DNA of 64,000 bases from Auricularia sp. M13 (taxonomy: Eukaryota > Basidiomycota > Agaricomycetes > Auriculariales > Auriculariaceae). How positions within the stretch are numbered: the stretch's first letter is position 1; each line of letters starts with the position of its first letter. The stretch covers positions 1,612,001 through 1,676,000 of the forward strand of contig CM073199.1 in assembly GCA_037042915.1 (NCBI GenBank), in the 5' to 3' direction. Below are positions 33,477-44,100 of this stretch, in pieces. Under the pieces are notes generated by a model. The model saw only the letters and a program-made list of their open reading frames with translations, made no database searches and was not told the DNA's origin. The position numbers were made by a program, and so were the translations under genes.

Positions 33477-34424
33477 ATGCCGCCACATTTTGATCTGTCG
33501 CTACACTGCAGGCTTCAGGACATTGCTAGGAGCACTCTAGCGGCGCTAGGGCGAGCCAGATTCGAAGCTGCTGGCACTTCTTATGACTTGACATCGTCTT
33601 TGGAGACTCTGCGTGCTCAAACGGAGCTGGAGCCTGCTGATTCGTCTTCGTCTCGCCTATACACTTGGAATTCTAGTCCTGGCACCCACGCTTCTCCCAG
33701 ACGCGCAGGCAATATCACCTTCTCGCAGACGTCCACGCTACTCGCATTGCGACGCCTCGCGTCCTCTGGAGTTCGCCCGGGCGTGTTAAACTTCGCCAAC
33801 GCCGAGCACCCAGGCGGCGGCTTCCAGCACGGCGCCCAAGCACAAGAGGAGAGCCTCGCGCGCTCGTCCACGCTCTACGCGTCGCTCACCTCCGAGCGAG
33901 GCAGCCCGTTCTACTCCATGCACTCCACCGACCCGCCGGGGCTCTACACACACGCGATGCTCTGGAGCCCGTGCGTGCAGTTCTTCCGCGCAGACGACGG
34001 CGCGTGGCTGCCGCCAGTCGAGGCAGACGTGCTCACCAGTCCCGCGGTGAATGCGCATGAAGTCCGGCTTAGACGGCGCCTCTCTCACGATGCAGACAGT
34101 GACACTGAGGTCCTCATCGCCAGCACTATGCGCGAACGCATGGCCCGCATCCTCAGACTATTCGAGCTCAAGCAGAGCACGCACCTCGTGCTGGGCAGCT
34201 TCGGGACTGGCGCATTCGGAAACGACGTCGCAACTGTGGCGCGCATCTGGGCACAGGTGCTTGGTCCTGGCTCCCGCTACGAGCGCTCGTTTGACTGGGT
34301 CGAGTTTGCGATCATCGACCACCGCACGCATGACCTTTTCAAAGCGCAGTTCGAGCAAGATACTGTACTGCAGACATGGCTTCGCGGAAGGACTGACCAG
34401 CTCCATGTTCTGAGAATGGCCTAG
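33477..34424 (+). CDS. Microbial-type poly(ADP-ribose) glycohydrolase (PARG)
   Basis: Single-exon gene, 315 residues. It has the microbial-type PARG catalytic domain (TIGR02452/PF10021 type), which removes ADP-ribose chains. The macrodomain-like signature is complete: VLNFANAEHPGGGFQHG AQAQEESLAR, with the GGG-X-QEE catalytic pair. Flanking family blocks are ITFSQTSTLLAL, LARSSTLYASL, MLWSPCVQFFR, VLTSPAVNAHE, MRERMARILRLF and HLVLGSFGTGAFGNDVATVA, then FDWVEFAIIDH. No targeting signal. The gene lies 240 bp after the F-box/LRR gene on the same strand and converges on the DUF4246 gene. Family assignment is strong; cellular role in this fungus is inferred. Confidence 0.9.
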   Translation: MPPHFDLSLHCRLQDIARSTLAALGRARFEAAGTSYDLTSSLETLRAQTELEPADSSSSRLYTWNSSPGTHASPRRAGNITFSQTSTLLALRRLASSGVRPGVLNFANAEHPGGGFQHGAQAQEESLARSSTLYASLTSERGSPFYSMHSTDPPGLYTHAMLWSPCVQFFRADDGAWLPPVEADVLTSPAVNAHEVRLRRRLSHDADSDTEVLIASTMRERMARILRLFELKQSTHLVLGSFGTGAFGNDVATVARIWAQVLGPGSRYERSFDWVEFAIIDHRTHDLFKAQFEQDTVLQTWLRGRTDQLHVLRMA

Positions 34425-34631
34425 CTAGACTAAAAAATGAGTGTTTGATTCGTAGAAGCTCTACACTAGGTGCCACTACACTGCAGCACAAACTACAGAG
34501 CTGGGGCGCAAAGCAAACAAGAGAGCGAATTACACAGTGATACACTGGCAGCACGCAGAAGTACAGTAACAGTCCATAAGTACTAAGCGTCCGAGAATAG
34601 TCCCAGTCCGCGTTTTGGAGTACGAAGTATG

Positions 34632-34740
34632 AAAGTCCCAAGTCCAAGTCCAAGTCCAAAGTCCAACACCCAAAGTCCAAAAGAGTGTCCAAAGTCCAGA
34701 AGAGTGTCCAAAGCGCAGAGTCCAAGAGTCCAAGCGTCCG
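34632..34740. repeat. AAGTCC hexamer satellite at a convergent 3' end
   Basis: An imperfect array of AAGTCC/AAAGTCC/AGAGTGTCC units covers about 110 bp between the PARG and DUF4246 stops. The same GTCC phase runs on into the end of the DUF4246 frame, where it encodes a D-x-D-rich tail (DEMDTDMDSDTMDLQ), so the coding end seems to have grown from or into the satellite. Confidence 0.7.
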
Positions 34741-36350
34741 TCATTGCAAGTCCATAGTGTCCGAGTCCATATCCGTGTCCATTTCATCCACCGCCCAGCG
34801 CTCCTCGGCCCACGCATTCTGCGTGAGCATGGCGAACGCATCGCGCTCGTCCTCCAGCTGCTCGCGGTACAGTTGCGCCTCGCGCGCCCAGAAAACATGA
34901 TGCGGCAGCCCGACACGCCTGTCAGGCTCCCGCATCACGTCGAGCCGCGCGCCGAGCAGCCATTCCGCCTGCTGCGCGGGCACGTCGGACGTCGAGGGCA
35001 CGCGCGCGTTCGGATCGACGAGCAGCAGCGACAGAATCGTCCGCCAGCCGCGCTGCGTGCGATCGCGCAACGAGAACGCGCCGACGCGGTGTTGGTACAT
35101 GTTCGGGAAGGCGAGGCCGCGCCCGGCGGGCAAGCGCGTCGAAGGCAGTTCCTGGTGGAGCATACCGTCCCTCATGGGTAGTTCAGATTGTGCTTGAGCG
35201 AGATGCGGCGAGATTAGCACTTACAGTGGTATGCCCCAGACTTCACTGGCGCGCTGGGCTTCGTCTCGAGTCATATTAGTGGGAGGGTCGACCCTCATGC
35301 GGAAAGAGAGCTCTAGCTCTTCTACGTTGCTTTAGACTTCGTTAGAAGCAAGTCGTAGTGCCACAGAAGACGCGAACAACGCACCATTCGTCCATGCAAT
35401 ATACACCACACGCTACAATCCTCTCATTTCGAAGACCTTCATAATGATAATCCCCGCCTGGGAACGTTGGATCCTCAGGCGTCTAGCAAGAATGAGCCTG
35501 TCGATCGAACAGACCGGACACACGACTGCGCACCAGGCAAATTCGGGAAACCTTTACGAAGAGCTGAATATCTCGTCCTGCGAGGCGGAGGCCGTATCCC
35601 TGGCCTCCAGAATCGGGGGATGGCGAATTGGTATCGTTGCATTCATGAATGAGTGTCGGTAGGGAACGTGGTATACTTGCGTCGTCTAGTACCCTTTCAA
35701 ATAAAGGAATGAATACGCCAACGACGTGGTCGATGGCGGCGCGTAGGTTAACATTATCGGGGTGCAAGTTGTTTATGTAGCCATGCCGTTCAGCTTGCGG
35801 GCGCCCGCACGAGGTGAGCGTCACGGAGTAGTCCGTGGCCAGCCATGCGAAGGTGCGCGAAGTCGCGTCAATCGCGCCAGGAGTGATCTCCTGCGGCGGC
35901 GAATCCGAATAAAGAGTGCGACCGGCCACCCAGCAGTAAAGACTTGGGTGGATGAGGTCGAAGACCTGTCGCGACCACTTGGGGTTGCGGAACCCGCCGT
36001 AGTTGCTAGCGAATTCGCGCTGCACCCCGTCCTGCAGCGCTTGCGAAATCTCAAGGGAAAGAAGACTATCACTTTGCCAGATGCGGGCAAAGCAAGAAGC
36101 CTAGAAGCCAAATCACACGTGAGCACATGTCCGCGGCGGACACAGACGAGACGCAACGGACCTCGATGCCCGTAATCTCGTCGCGCAGCTGGGCGTGCCT
36201 GTCCAGCGCAGCGAGCACGATGTGCACCTGGTCCGCAGCCAGATGGCGCTCGCGGCCCTCGGCCAGCCAATGCGCGCGGAAGCTAGCATTGCTGCGCTGC
36301 CGCAGCCAAGTCACGTCGGCATCCCGGATATCCGCCGAAAGCCCGCACAT
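34741..36350 (-). CDS. DUF4246 family protein
   Basis: Fungal DUF4246 protein of unknown activity; the family has features that recall 2-oxoglutarate/Fe(II) oxygenases, but this is not proven. I choose MCGLSADIRDADVTWLRQRS (36350) as start because the family begins with this helix; 36425 is an upstream alternative. Exons then give WSRQVFDLIHPSLYCWVAGR, ATDYSVTLTSC, HGYINNLHPDNVNLRAAID, VFIPLFERVLDD, then FDYHYEGLRNERIVACGVY-type residues, NVEELELSFRMRVDPPTN, EVWGIPL and LPAGRGLAFPNMYQHRVGAF, SLRDRTQRGWRTILSLLLVD, all standard family blocks. It ends in an acidic DMD-type tail over a satellite. Introns near 36130, 35860, 35480, 35380 and 35220-35165. Part of the middle (after 35560) is spliced only approximately. 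Confidence 0.82.
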
Positions 36351-36425
36351 CCGCAGCAGGGATGCCTGCGGGGGTCGTCCCAGTGAGCAAAACCGCACAG
36401 CAGCAGTTGCCCGTGCCACGGCCAT

Positions 36426-37644
36426 GGCGCAGGCGGGATTATAGGACGTACGGCTAAGGGGCGCTCTCCGGGATCATGTGCGTCTCCGGTAGACGCGCTA
36501 GTGGAGGGATCGACGTACGGCTGTCGAAAGCGCGGAAGCGGACGGAGTGACATGGCTGGACGGCTGGGAGGCAGGACGAGGGATGGACGCGGCTTGCAGC
36601 AAGAATTACAGCCGTACCCCGCCTGCTTGAAGTATCCCCAGACCGTGCCGCTGACTTGGCTTAAGGCGAGAAAGAAAGGATGGCGATGCGACTTGCGTTA
36701 GAGCCCCGATCACACGGATCTTCGCGCGAGTGCAACGCGCTGACCCGATAAACTGTAAGCAAGGGGCCGTGTTTTGTTGTCTGCGACCTCGGTTAGAATG
36801 GGCGTGGACATGCATAACGACGATGGGGTGCGAAAGAGGGATTGAGGAGGAGGAGGGGAAATAGAAAGTCGCACCGGAAATTGTTGTTAGCTCTGACCGT
36901 CGCGTTATCATTCCGGACCGTGCACGCCGGCGATAGAACACCGGACTGTTTTAGAGGTGGCCGGTGACGAACGGCGCCGGCATCGCACTTTGCCAGCAAC
37001 GAGCTTCGCAGCACCAGTGCAGCACCGACCGCGTCAGAGCAAGCAATAAGACAGAATTCAGCAGAAACAGCGAATCCAGATTCAGAGCGTTACGTTCGCA
37101 GATCTTGTCCCGCGTTCCTGGATACATGCCCTGCCCATCGTTGTGCAAGACTGACAACCAGATCTGCGTCCAAGGCCCACTTGACAGTCAACGGAGCGAT
37201 ATTGGAGCCAGGGCCATAAATCTGAGAGCATAGATACGGTGGCCCAAGGAACCTCCTCAGATCTGCCATCGAGCGTTCATTGCTGGACGTGCCTGTGAAT
37301 CTCTATGTCGCGCCGTGGTTGCCTAGGAGCGCGACAGCCAGATGCAGTCAGGGACGCGACGAGACGGGTTGGAAATCTGACAGAGCCAACAATGCACTGC
37401 AGGAGAGCAAGAGCGGTGCCTAGACGGTGTCGTTCAGGGAGAATAGGTGGTTCAATGGCTGCCCAGGGTCGGTGCTATCAGACTATGCTGGGCAGGGTTC
37501 GTTCTCGGGCAGATGGAGTTTGTTGCATGGTGCGACAAGCTGTCGAGGCAGGGTTCAAAGAACGGTGACGTCCCGAGTATCCAACTGTTTGGCCGCAAAC
37601 AAAGTCCGATCTGGGATCATTCGCTTTTATCAGATACCCGCATA
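36426..37644. other. Divergent intergenic region, no supportable gene
   Basis: About 1.2 kb between the DUF4246 gene (minus) and the BolA gene (plus). Short open frames on both strands (36501-36701, 36964-37233, 37305-37568) have no motif. No TATA box at the usual distance before BolA. Confidence 0.4.
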
Positions 37645-38069
37645 ATGCCAGTATCGCAAGAGCTGCTCGAGACGACGCTCAAGAACGCGCTCAACATCGC
37701 CTATCTCGTAAGCGCCGCCGTCCTGTGCGCACGCCGTGATACCTGAAGTATCCCAGGAAATCCTCGACACCTCGAGCGGATGCGGCGAAAATTACAGCGT
37801 TACGATCGTGAGCGATTCGTTTGAGGGCAAGACAACCCTTGCGCGGCATCGATTGGGTTCGTGTATTTACCGACGCGGCGTTTTATTGTGCTCACGGCGC
37901 CATGTAGTGAACGAACTGTTGAAGGAGCAGATCGCACAGATGCACGCCTTCTCGCAGGTAGGGTGCACCCGTGGTTTCATCCTGTCGTCGTAGCTTACTA
38001 ACCTGCTTTCAGAAAACGTACACGCCGAAACAGTGGTCAGATCTGCAGGCGAAACAGGCTGCGGCCTAG
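37645..38069 (+). CDS. BolA-like protein (Fra2/Uvi31 type)
   Basis: Four exons (37645-37707, 37757-37856, 37908-37957, 38013-38069) keep frame and give 89 residues, the normal size of a BolA-like protein. BolA proteins bind monothiol glutaredoxins and help sense or deliver iron-sulfur clusters; the cytosolic form Fra2/BOLA2 regulates iron response. The sequence shows the class: [20 protein letters not shown] with a Cys near the usual metal ligand, then the helix-turn-helix-like [19 protein letters not shown] with the conserved RHRxVxxxL and the C-terminal His of [15 protein letters not shown]. The last intron contains a textbook branch site CTTACTAAC. No mitochondrial presequence, so the cytosolic paralogue is likely. 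Confidence 0.92.
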
Positions 38070-38523
38070 AAGATTGATATCATTCTCGTGCATCCTATGA
38101 CCAAGCTCTGTGGCTTCCTATTGCTCTCGAATGGACGGAAATCTGCTGCCTATCTCGATCTTGGCTGAGTCCTCGGCCCTTGGGCGAGCAAGAGGGACGC
38201 CACTGACGGTGCCACCATGATCTGCAGCCACGACAATGGCGCCGAGGCCCATTCATCCAGGGATCCTCGAGAAACGCCAGCGGTTCCTATGACCCCGGAT
38301 TCCGCACCTAAGCGCTTGCTGCCTCCCGCCAAATATGGGCCCCTGCTCTGTCATGCACTGCCTGAACTTCGCCGTCTGGCGCCCGCCAGATCATTTATTT
38401 ACTTGACGCGAAAGAATGCGCGCTGGCACCTCTCCCTGCTTCTTTCGTCTCACCCGCTCCTTCCACGCGTGAATTGTCTCGCAGCAGCCAGCACCATCCC
38501 GGAGACGCGTCGCACACGCGCCA
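38070..38523. other. Intergenic stretch upstream of the DUF6533-like gene
   Basis: 450 bp between two plus-strand genes. A plus-strand frame runs through it (38217-38744) but has no features of its own. No TATA box at the usual spacing. Confidence 0.35.
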
Positions 38524-40515
38524 TGAGCAGCGGCCCCCTAGCCTCGCAGCAGCAAGCCGTCAATTTCAATGCTATCGCAGTTGCGACTCTGGTGCTATAC
38601 GACGCGCTTATCTCCGCGGACCGTGAGGTGCGTTTCAGGAGGATCCCGTCCGCGTTTGCTGATCGCGGCTCTCAGGTCGTGCTCGTGTGGAGGTCCGCAT
38701 TTCTTCCCACACTCAGAGCGCGAAGTCCTCAGAAAGACTCGTAGGAGACGTTGGGACTGGTCCAAGCTAATGCATCTGTGGGTGGCCTCGCTGATAGATG
38801 GACGACGTCACTGAGCTCTGCCAGTCTCACGCGTGGAAGCGGACTTGCGCTCTTAATGTGCGCGGCCTCGATTCCTCACCGTATATTGACCGCGATTGAC
38901 CGTCGCGACAGCGCAAATGCCGCCGGTGAGCCCGTGTACCCTTCCTTCCCGCGCACAATTCTTTCTCATGCGCTTCCTCAGTGAGCGTCACAACACACGA
39001 AGCAGAGGTTCGGCGTGCCATGCACCGTTTGGACATCTAATCTAACCGAACTCATTGGCAGTTCTGTAAACATTTCCAATATTTCAACACTGCGTGCGTC
39101 GTCCGCTTTCAGCATATATCCGCACGGTGTTAGACCTGGAGCCCCTCGCTGACCTGGCACGTCAGCTTATCTCAAATTCTCATCATCATCGTCGAGCTTG
39201 TCCTCGCCCAACGCATTTCCAGCATATATCGTCATAATCGCATATGTACGTCCTGTCGCTGTCTCCCGCCGAGGCACACGCGCAATTGTCTGGTGGCTGA
39301 CCTGCCACAGTGCGTCTCAGCATGTTCAGCCTGGCATCTGGTGCGTTCGCGCCTTGCGTCAGGATGTCAACAGAGGAGCTAAACATGCATGGACCCTTCC
39401 TCTCCCGCGCGGCCCCGCTGCAGCATCCATTACGGTGCGTGCCTTCTGTGTCCGCGCCGCAACGATGCGTTGGGCGTTGGCAACAATCTGTTTATCGAGA
39501 TCTTACGCCCGTCCCAATCCAGGCGCAGACCGTTATTATCGGCCTCGCGTTCGGCATATGCAAACCGAGTCCGAAACTGGACCTCATAGCGCCCGCGACG
39601 GGCTGCCTCTCGCTCGACCTCCCGGAGCAGGTCGCGGCATATTGGTGCGTGTGCCCCTTCATCTCATTCGTTCCTCGGACACGGGCTGACTCCGGCGGGT
39701 CATAGGTGGCCTCCCTTTATTCTGCATAGTGCGCCACTTTGAGGGCGGGCCTGAGGGTTGACGCTGACGCTCTGTCCAGCTGTTCTGGCCATCATGGCGG
39801 TGTGGCATGTCGGGGCTGTGGCGCGCCGGAACTCGTCTCTCGACTCGATCGGGTCCGTTGTGAAGCACGAGGGCGTATTGTTCTTCCTCGCAGTGTGGGG
39901 TAAGTGCGCCCCGGCCGCGGCGAGACTTTTTCGAAAAAGGGATGGGGCTGAGAAGATGTGTAGCGGTTTTGTTGTGCGAGCTGGTGTTTCACCACACCAA
40001 CGAGGTCGCGGCGGCTCGTTCTACCGCGTTGTGAGTCAAGCATTACGCGTGTTGGGGTCTCTTCTCACATGTTGTCTTCGAACTAGGTGGACACTCGCGA
40101 TATACTACAGAGCGGTAAGCGCCGTCCAGCCAAGTGGTACCGCGGGGCTCACGCCGCACAGGGCACTGGAGTGCATCTCAACGAGCAGTCCGCTGTCCGG
40201 GCTGTCAGTGGCCGCGCGACAACATTGCCCTCTGCCTCCAATGTCGTCGATGGCTTTGTGATTGTCCAATCTCCCGGGGCTGCCGCGCGGCGAAACCCAG
40301 AGTGGTTTGGCACTGGCAGCACGGCGACTACGACTGTCAGCGTGGAGTTCGCGCCGCAACGCGCCATATCGCCCGATAATGGGCGAGTCGCAGCGTTCTA
40401 CGACGCGGGAGACGTGTATGTGCCGGTCAGCCGACGTTACGCGATCGACGAGGAGACGCCCCCGCCCGGCCATTCCTGGTTGCGAATGGCCGACTCACCC
40501 CTTCCCTTCCATTAA
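38524..40515 (+). CDS. Probable DUF6533-like multi-pass membrane protein (structure uncertain)
   Basis: The first exon MSSGPLASQQQAVNFNAIAV, ATLVLYDALISADRE, followed after a 49-nt intron by VVLVWRSAF, matches the opening of the DUF6533 proteins common in Agaricomycetes (a helix with L-x-Y-D and then W-R). Further downstream, matching pieces are TVIIGLAFGICK (about 39510), DLPEQVAAYW (about 39620) and PAVLAIMAVWHVGAVARR, SVVKHEGVLFFLAVWG (39770-39900), which look like the fourth to sixth membrane helices. A C-terminal open frame of 142 codons ends at 40515. The middle part (38740-39480) cannot be spliced cleanly and the expected ends of some helices are missing, so it may be a decaying copy or have exons I cannot see. 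Function of the family is unknown. Confidence 0.45.
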
Positions 40516-40905
40516 CCCACCATTCATTTAGTTGCTCTGCATTCTGAACTTTCGCTATTGCTGTCGCACGCATCATCCGCACCAGCCTGATTCCTCAGTC
40601 CCTAATATCCCTCGCATTATGCATACCCTCATCGTTCGCTGTATTCCCCTCCCGGCGCAGTCTGCCCACAACGTTAACCCTCCTTGCCGCATTCTTGGTG
40701 TACACTACCGTGTAATTGGCGGTCTGCCAGTTGTAAAAATGAGACCATTGGCATTGCCGTTGCTGCACTGAATTGGCGCCAAGGCACGGTTCCAATTTCG
40801 CTGCCGAAGCCGCGCTCACTCACAGCCTTGACCATCGCCCTCGGCGCATCTGTCACTGCAGCCTGCACCGGCCACAGTCGACACTCTCTTTCTCTCCGAA
40901 CGACC
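40516..40905. other. Promoter region of the AKR1 gene
   Basis: 390 bp with pyrimidine-rich tracts (TCTCTTTCTCTCC just before the ATG at 40906) and no TATA box, as for a housekeeping gene. Nothing else recognised. Confidence 0.4.
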
Positions 40906-43183
40906 ATGACCGACGCGCCGCGCGGTGTGCCCACGAAAGGCGCGGCCTCTGCGGCCGTGAACGACGACGCCGTGCTGGCTGGCCCGCTCGTGCACGCCAA
41001 CCCGAACCAGACCGTCTATGAGCCCGAGAACGACGTGCGTGGCCCCTGGCACCCCCGCCGGCACGTACTGGCTGACAGTATCTCAGATGAATATATTCGT
41101 GGCCGCCCAGCGCGGCGACGTGAACCGCATACGACAGCTCATTGAAAGTGGCGAGGCGAGCGCGACCGACCGCGACGCGCAGAACGTCACCGCGCTGCAC
41201 TGGGCGGCCATCAACGCGCATGTAGCGGCCTGCAGGTACCTCCTGGAGCAGGGTGCCGAGGTCGACGCGCGCGGCGGCGACCTCGATGCCACGCCAATGC
41301 AATGGGCGGCCAGGTCCGTCTACCATTATGCCAGCTTTGCTGACGTGCTAACTGGGCGGTCTTGTAGAAACGGCTACCTTTATGTCATACACCTGCTCAT
41401 CTCGCACAACGCAGACCCTACGCTGTCGGATGGCCAGGGCTACAACACCCTCCACCTCGCAACGCATTCGTCTTCCGTTATGCCGCTGCTATACTTGCTG
41501 CACCAACCGGTAGCTGTGGACTCGCCGGACTCTGACAGCCACACTGCCTTGATGTGGGCCGCATACCAAGGCGACGCCATCTCCGTCGATGTGTTGCTCA
41601 AGCACGGCGCATCGCCCCATGCGCGCGACACCGCCGGCCTAACTCCATTGCACTGGGCGGTCGTGCGCGGCAACAAGGTCTGCATTCGCCGCCTTCTCGA
41701 GGCAGGTGCCGAGTTCAACGCTCGCGACGCCAACGGCAAGACGCCGAGAGACATGGCCGAAGAGCTCAAAAGCCTCGGTGCGTTCAAGCGCGCATTGGAA
41801 GAGGGCAACTTCAAGGAGGACGGCACGAAGAAGACAAAGATGCTAAGCGACCGCCAAACGAAATGGGCGATATTCCTGCTCCCTACGTTCTTCCTCTGGC
41901 TCATCTTCAAAACGGTGTCCTTCCTGACATGGTACACCGCGATCCCGCTCGCTATGGCAGAGTTCTTCGGCATGCACCACATCGTCACCCGCGTCCTCCT
42001 CAACCACAACAGCTACACGGACACCGTAACACACAGCCCGTACTTCTCTGGCATTATTTTTGGATCGATGATTTGGATCGGCTGGGCTTGGTCTACACAA
42101 CTTGTGCAGTACTACACAGGTTACGGTCTTTGGCATTCTGCCTTCGCGATCTGCTACGCGCTGTGTGTCTACAACTTCTTCCGCGCCGTCACGCTCGACC
42201 CGGGAACTTGTCCGAAACCTGCCAACGACGCAGAGCTCAAGGCGATTATTGAGGAGCTGACGAGCGAAGGCCGCTTGAATGGTCAGACGTTCTGCATAAA
42301 CTGCATGGGTCGCAAGGCGCTCCGTTCCAAGCACTGCCGCGTGTGTGACAAGTGCGTCGCCCGCTTCGACCATCACTGCCCCTGGGTATGGAACTGCGTT
42401 GGCGTCAACAACCACCGCCAGTTCATCATTTTCGTCACGACGCTCGTCTTTGGCATCATCATCTACGACTACCTTGCCTACGCGTACTTCTCAGAGCACC
42501 TCACGCGACTGCCAGACGCGGACCTCGAGATCTGCTCCTTCCCCGAGTTCATCTGCACTGCCGCGGCGCACGCGCCGTTCGTGCTGGCGATCACGGCGTG
42601 GTGCACGCTGCAGCTGTCGTGGACGATCATCCTCTGGCTGTCGCAGCTGTGGCAGATCGCGCGGCAGATGACGACTCTGGAGGTGACGAACCTCGGCCGG
42701 TACGGCTACATGGGCTCCAAGGGCACGTCGCTCGCGACACAGATGGGCCACTCGCACGCGCAGGCGCACACGCGCGCCGCGGACGACCTGGGCGACTCCG
42801 TCGGCCCGCGCCACACGCACCGGCACGCGGGCGGCTGCATGGGCTGCGCGAACTTCCTGCTCAACGTGCTCGGCCTCGACCGGTTCACGAAGGGCAAGGC
42901 CGTCGACGGCCTCGCGCGCGCGGGCAAGGCGAGCAACCCGTTCAACGTTGGCATCGTGGGCAACTGCAAGGACTTCTGGACGGGCGGCCGCGAGCTCGGC
43001 GTCGACTACCAGCGGCTCTACGCCATCCCGCAGGAGGGCTGGGAGGAGCGCAAGCGCCGCTGGGCGGCCGAGCAGGACAGCGGGCGGAGGCCCGAGGGGT
43101 TGCTCGCGAAAATGGGCCTGCGCATGGGCGGCGGACGGTCGAGGGAGGGATATTTGCCTGTGCGGATGGACGACCAGGTATAA
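40906..43183 (+). CDS. AKR1: Ankyrin-repeat palmitoyltransferase Akr1
   Basis: Protein S-acyltransferase of the Golgi/endosome, family DHHC with ankyrin repeats (Akr1/HIP14). Exons 40906-41034, 41087-41313 and 41368-43183 keep frame and give 723 residues. About six ankyrin repeats occupy roughly residues 45-240 (for example TALHWAAINAHVAACRYLLE, NTLHLATHSS, TALMWAAYQGDAISVDVLL, TPLHWAVVRGNKVCIRRLLE). Then membrane helices (WAIFLLPTFFLWLIFKTVSF, FGSMIWIGWAWS), the Cys-rich domain FCINCMGRKALRSKHCRVCD and the catalytic DHHC in ARFDHHCPWVWNCVGVNNH, two more helices (FIIFVTTLVFGIIIYDYL), a TTxE-like MTTLEV motif, and a His-rich tail. A stop-free intron at 41314-41367 can be misread as coding. Complete and intact. 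Confidence 0.96.
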
Positions 43184-43407
43184 ATGCGGCTTGCCCGCTA
43201 GTGCGGACTCTGCCACGGCGTGTCTCGTCTTGTGTATTCTGTATCGCTGTCTACGAATCTGTTCGACATGATAATGAATGGAAAATGGGATTTCCGCGTC
43301 CTTTACTTCGATTACTGTACACGAACGATGTCTGGATTGAATGTCTGGACCAAGACCTCACACCATCCATCTGTTGCCATCTGGTACATATTTTTCACAT
43401 TGGCAGC

Positions 43408-43608
43408 CTATCTCTTGGCCTCCGATTCTGCGTGCAATGCGGCAGACATCTTGCGCAACTGCGCACCGACGGCTGATTCGCCTTGCGTGCGCGAGTCGTA
43501 CTCCGCGACGAACTGGTCCAACATCGCGCTTGCTTCAGCCGCGGTGCATGGTGCCGAGGACGTAGTAGAAATGCGGAGAGGTGGGTGCGGAAGGGCGTCC
43601 GACATCAC
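43408..43608 (-). CDS. Possible small protein of unknown function
   Basis: A 66-codon frame reading MMSDALPHPPLRISTTSS..., then AEASAMLDQFVAEYDSRTQG and KMSAALHAESEAKR, a composition typical of coding sequence with a short coiled-coil-like helix. About 120 bp covering its first half and upstream flank recur at 46010-46175, where the frame has changed. Either this is a small real gene of which the other is a decayed copy, or both are repeat debris. No known family recognised; a longer gene with an upstream exon cannot be excluded. Confidence 0.35.
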   Translation of the reverse strand: MMSDALPHPPLRISTTSSAPCTAAEASAMLDQFVAEYDSRTQGESAVGAQLRKMSAALHAESEAKR

Positions 43609-43794
43609 GACTTGGGTAAAGAGTGGGAATCGGAGTTCACAATGGCGCTTGCTTCTTGCCTTTCTTCAAATGCTCAGAGTTCGAGCCGTTGTCTGGTGAT
43701 CATGCGCAGGGGCTGATTATCATGCCCTCCTCAACCATGAATTTTTCTGCTTCATCGTGCCCTGCGAGGTCGCCAGTTTTGGCCGTTGACCACC

Positions 43795-43890
43795 GTACAC
43801 GTATTCTGGTTGAACTCACGGATATTAGGATCAATGTCTACTGCGTACGTCCCAAAGGTGCCAGCAACCGTCACAAGCTTATTCAGAAAA
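43795..43890 (-). pseudogene. Internal exon fragment of a P450 (relic)
   Basis: On the minus strand, AGTFGTYAVDIDPNIRE resembles the exon end AAVNFGTYAVDYLPIRE of the P450 at 47076-49193 (about 48365-48420), and the nucleotide match includes ACTGCNTACGTCCC and the CTCACGGAT splice region. No other P450 exon is next to it, so it is a short orphan fragment. Confidence 0.5.
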
Positions 43891-44037
43891 TGACTCAGGC
43901 GTGCTGACGACAAAGCTGTATTACGTACGCTTCGTGAATTGCGGTTGTTTTGAACGTCGCCGGTACGCACGCAGGAGCGCCACGGTTCCAATTGTTTACG
44001 TGGCACATCAGATTGCTGATTCAGAGATCTAGACGCG

Positions 44038-44044
44038 TATTTAA
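44038..44044 (+). promoter_or_regulatory. TATA-like box of the amidohydrolase gene
   Basis: TATTTAA 57 bp before ATG 44101 but only 9 bp before the upstream in-frame ATG 44053, which argues for the 44101 start. Confidence 0.55.
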
Positions 44045-44100
44045 GAGGAGATGTGCGACCTGTGCGCGGCAACAATCAACGCAGCCTTCTCCCACTCGCC

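Noticed and set aside
42352-43476. 374-codon plus-strand frame inside the AKR1 gene
   Set aside because: Arg/Pro/Ala-rich shadow of the DHHC coding sequence in a GC-rich region.
44053-44100. Upstream start for the amidohydrolase
   Set aside because: ATG 44053 lies 9 bp after the TATA-like box, so it is unlikely to be in the transcript; 44101 gives a signal peptide and normal spacing.
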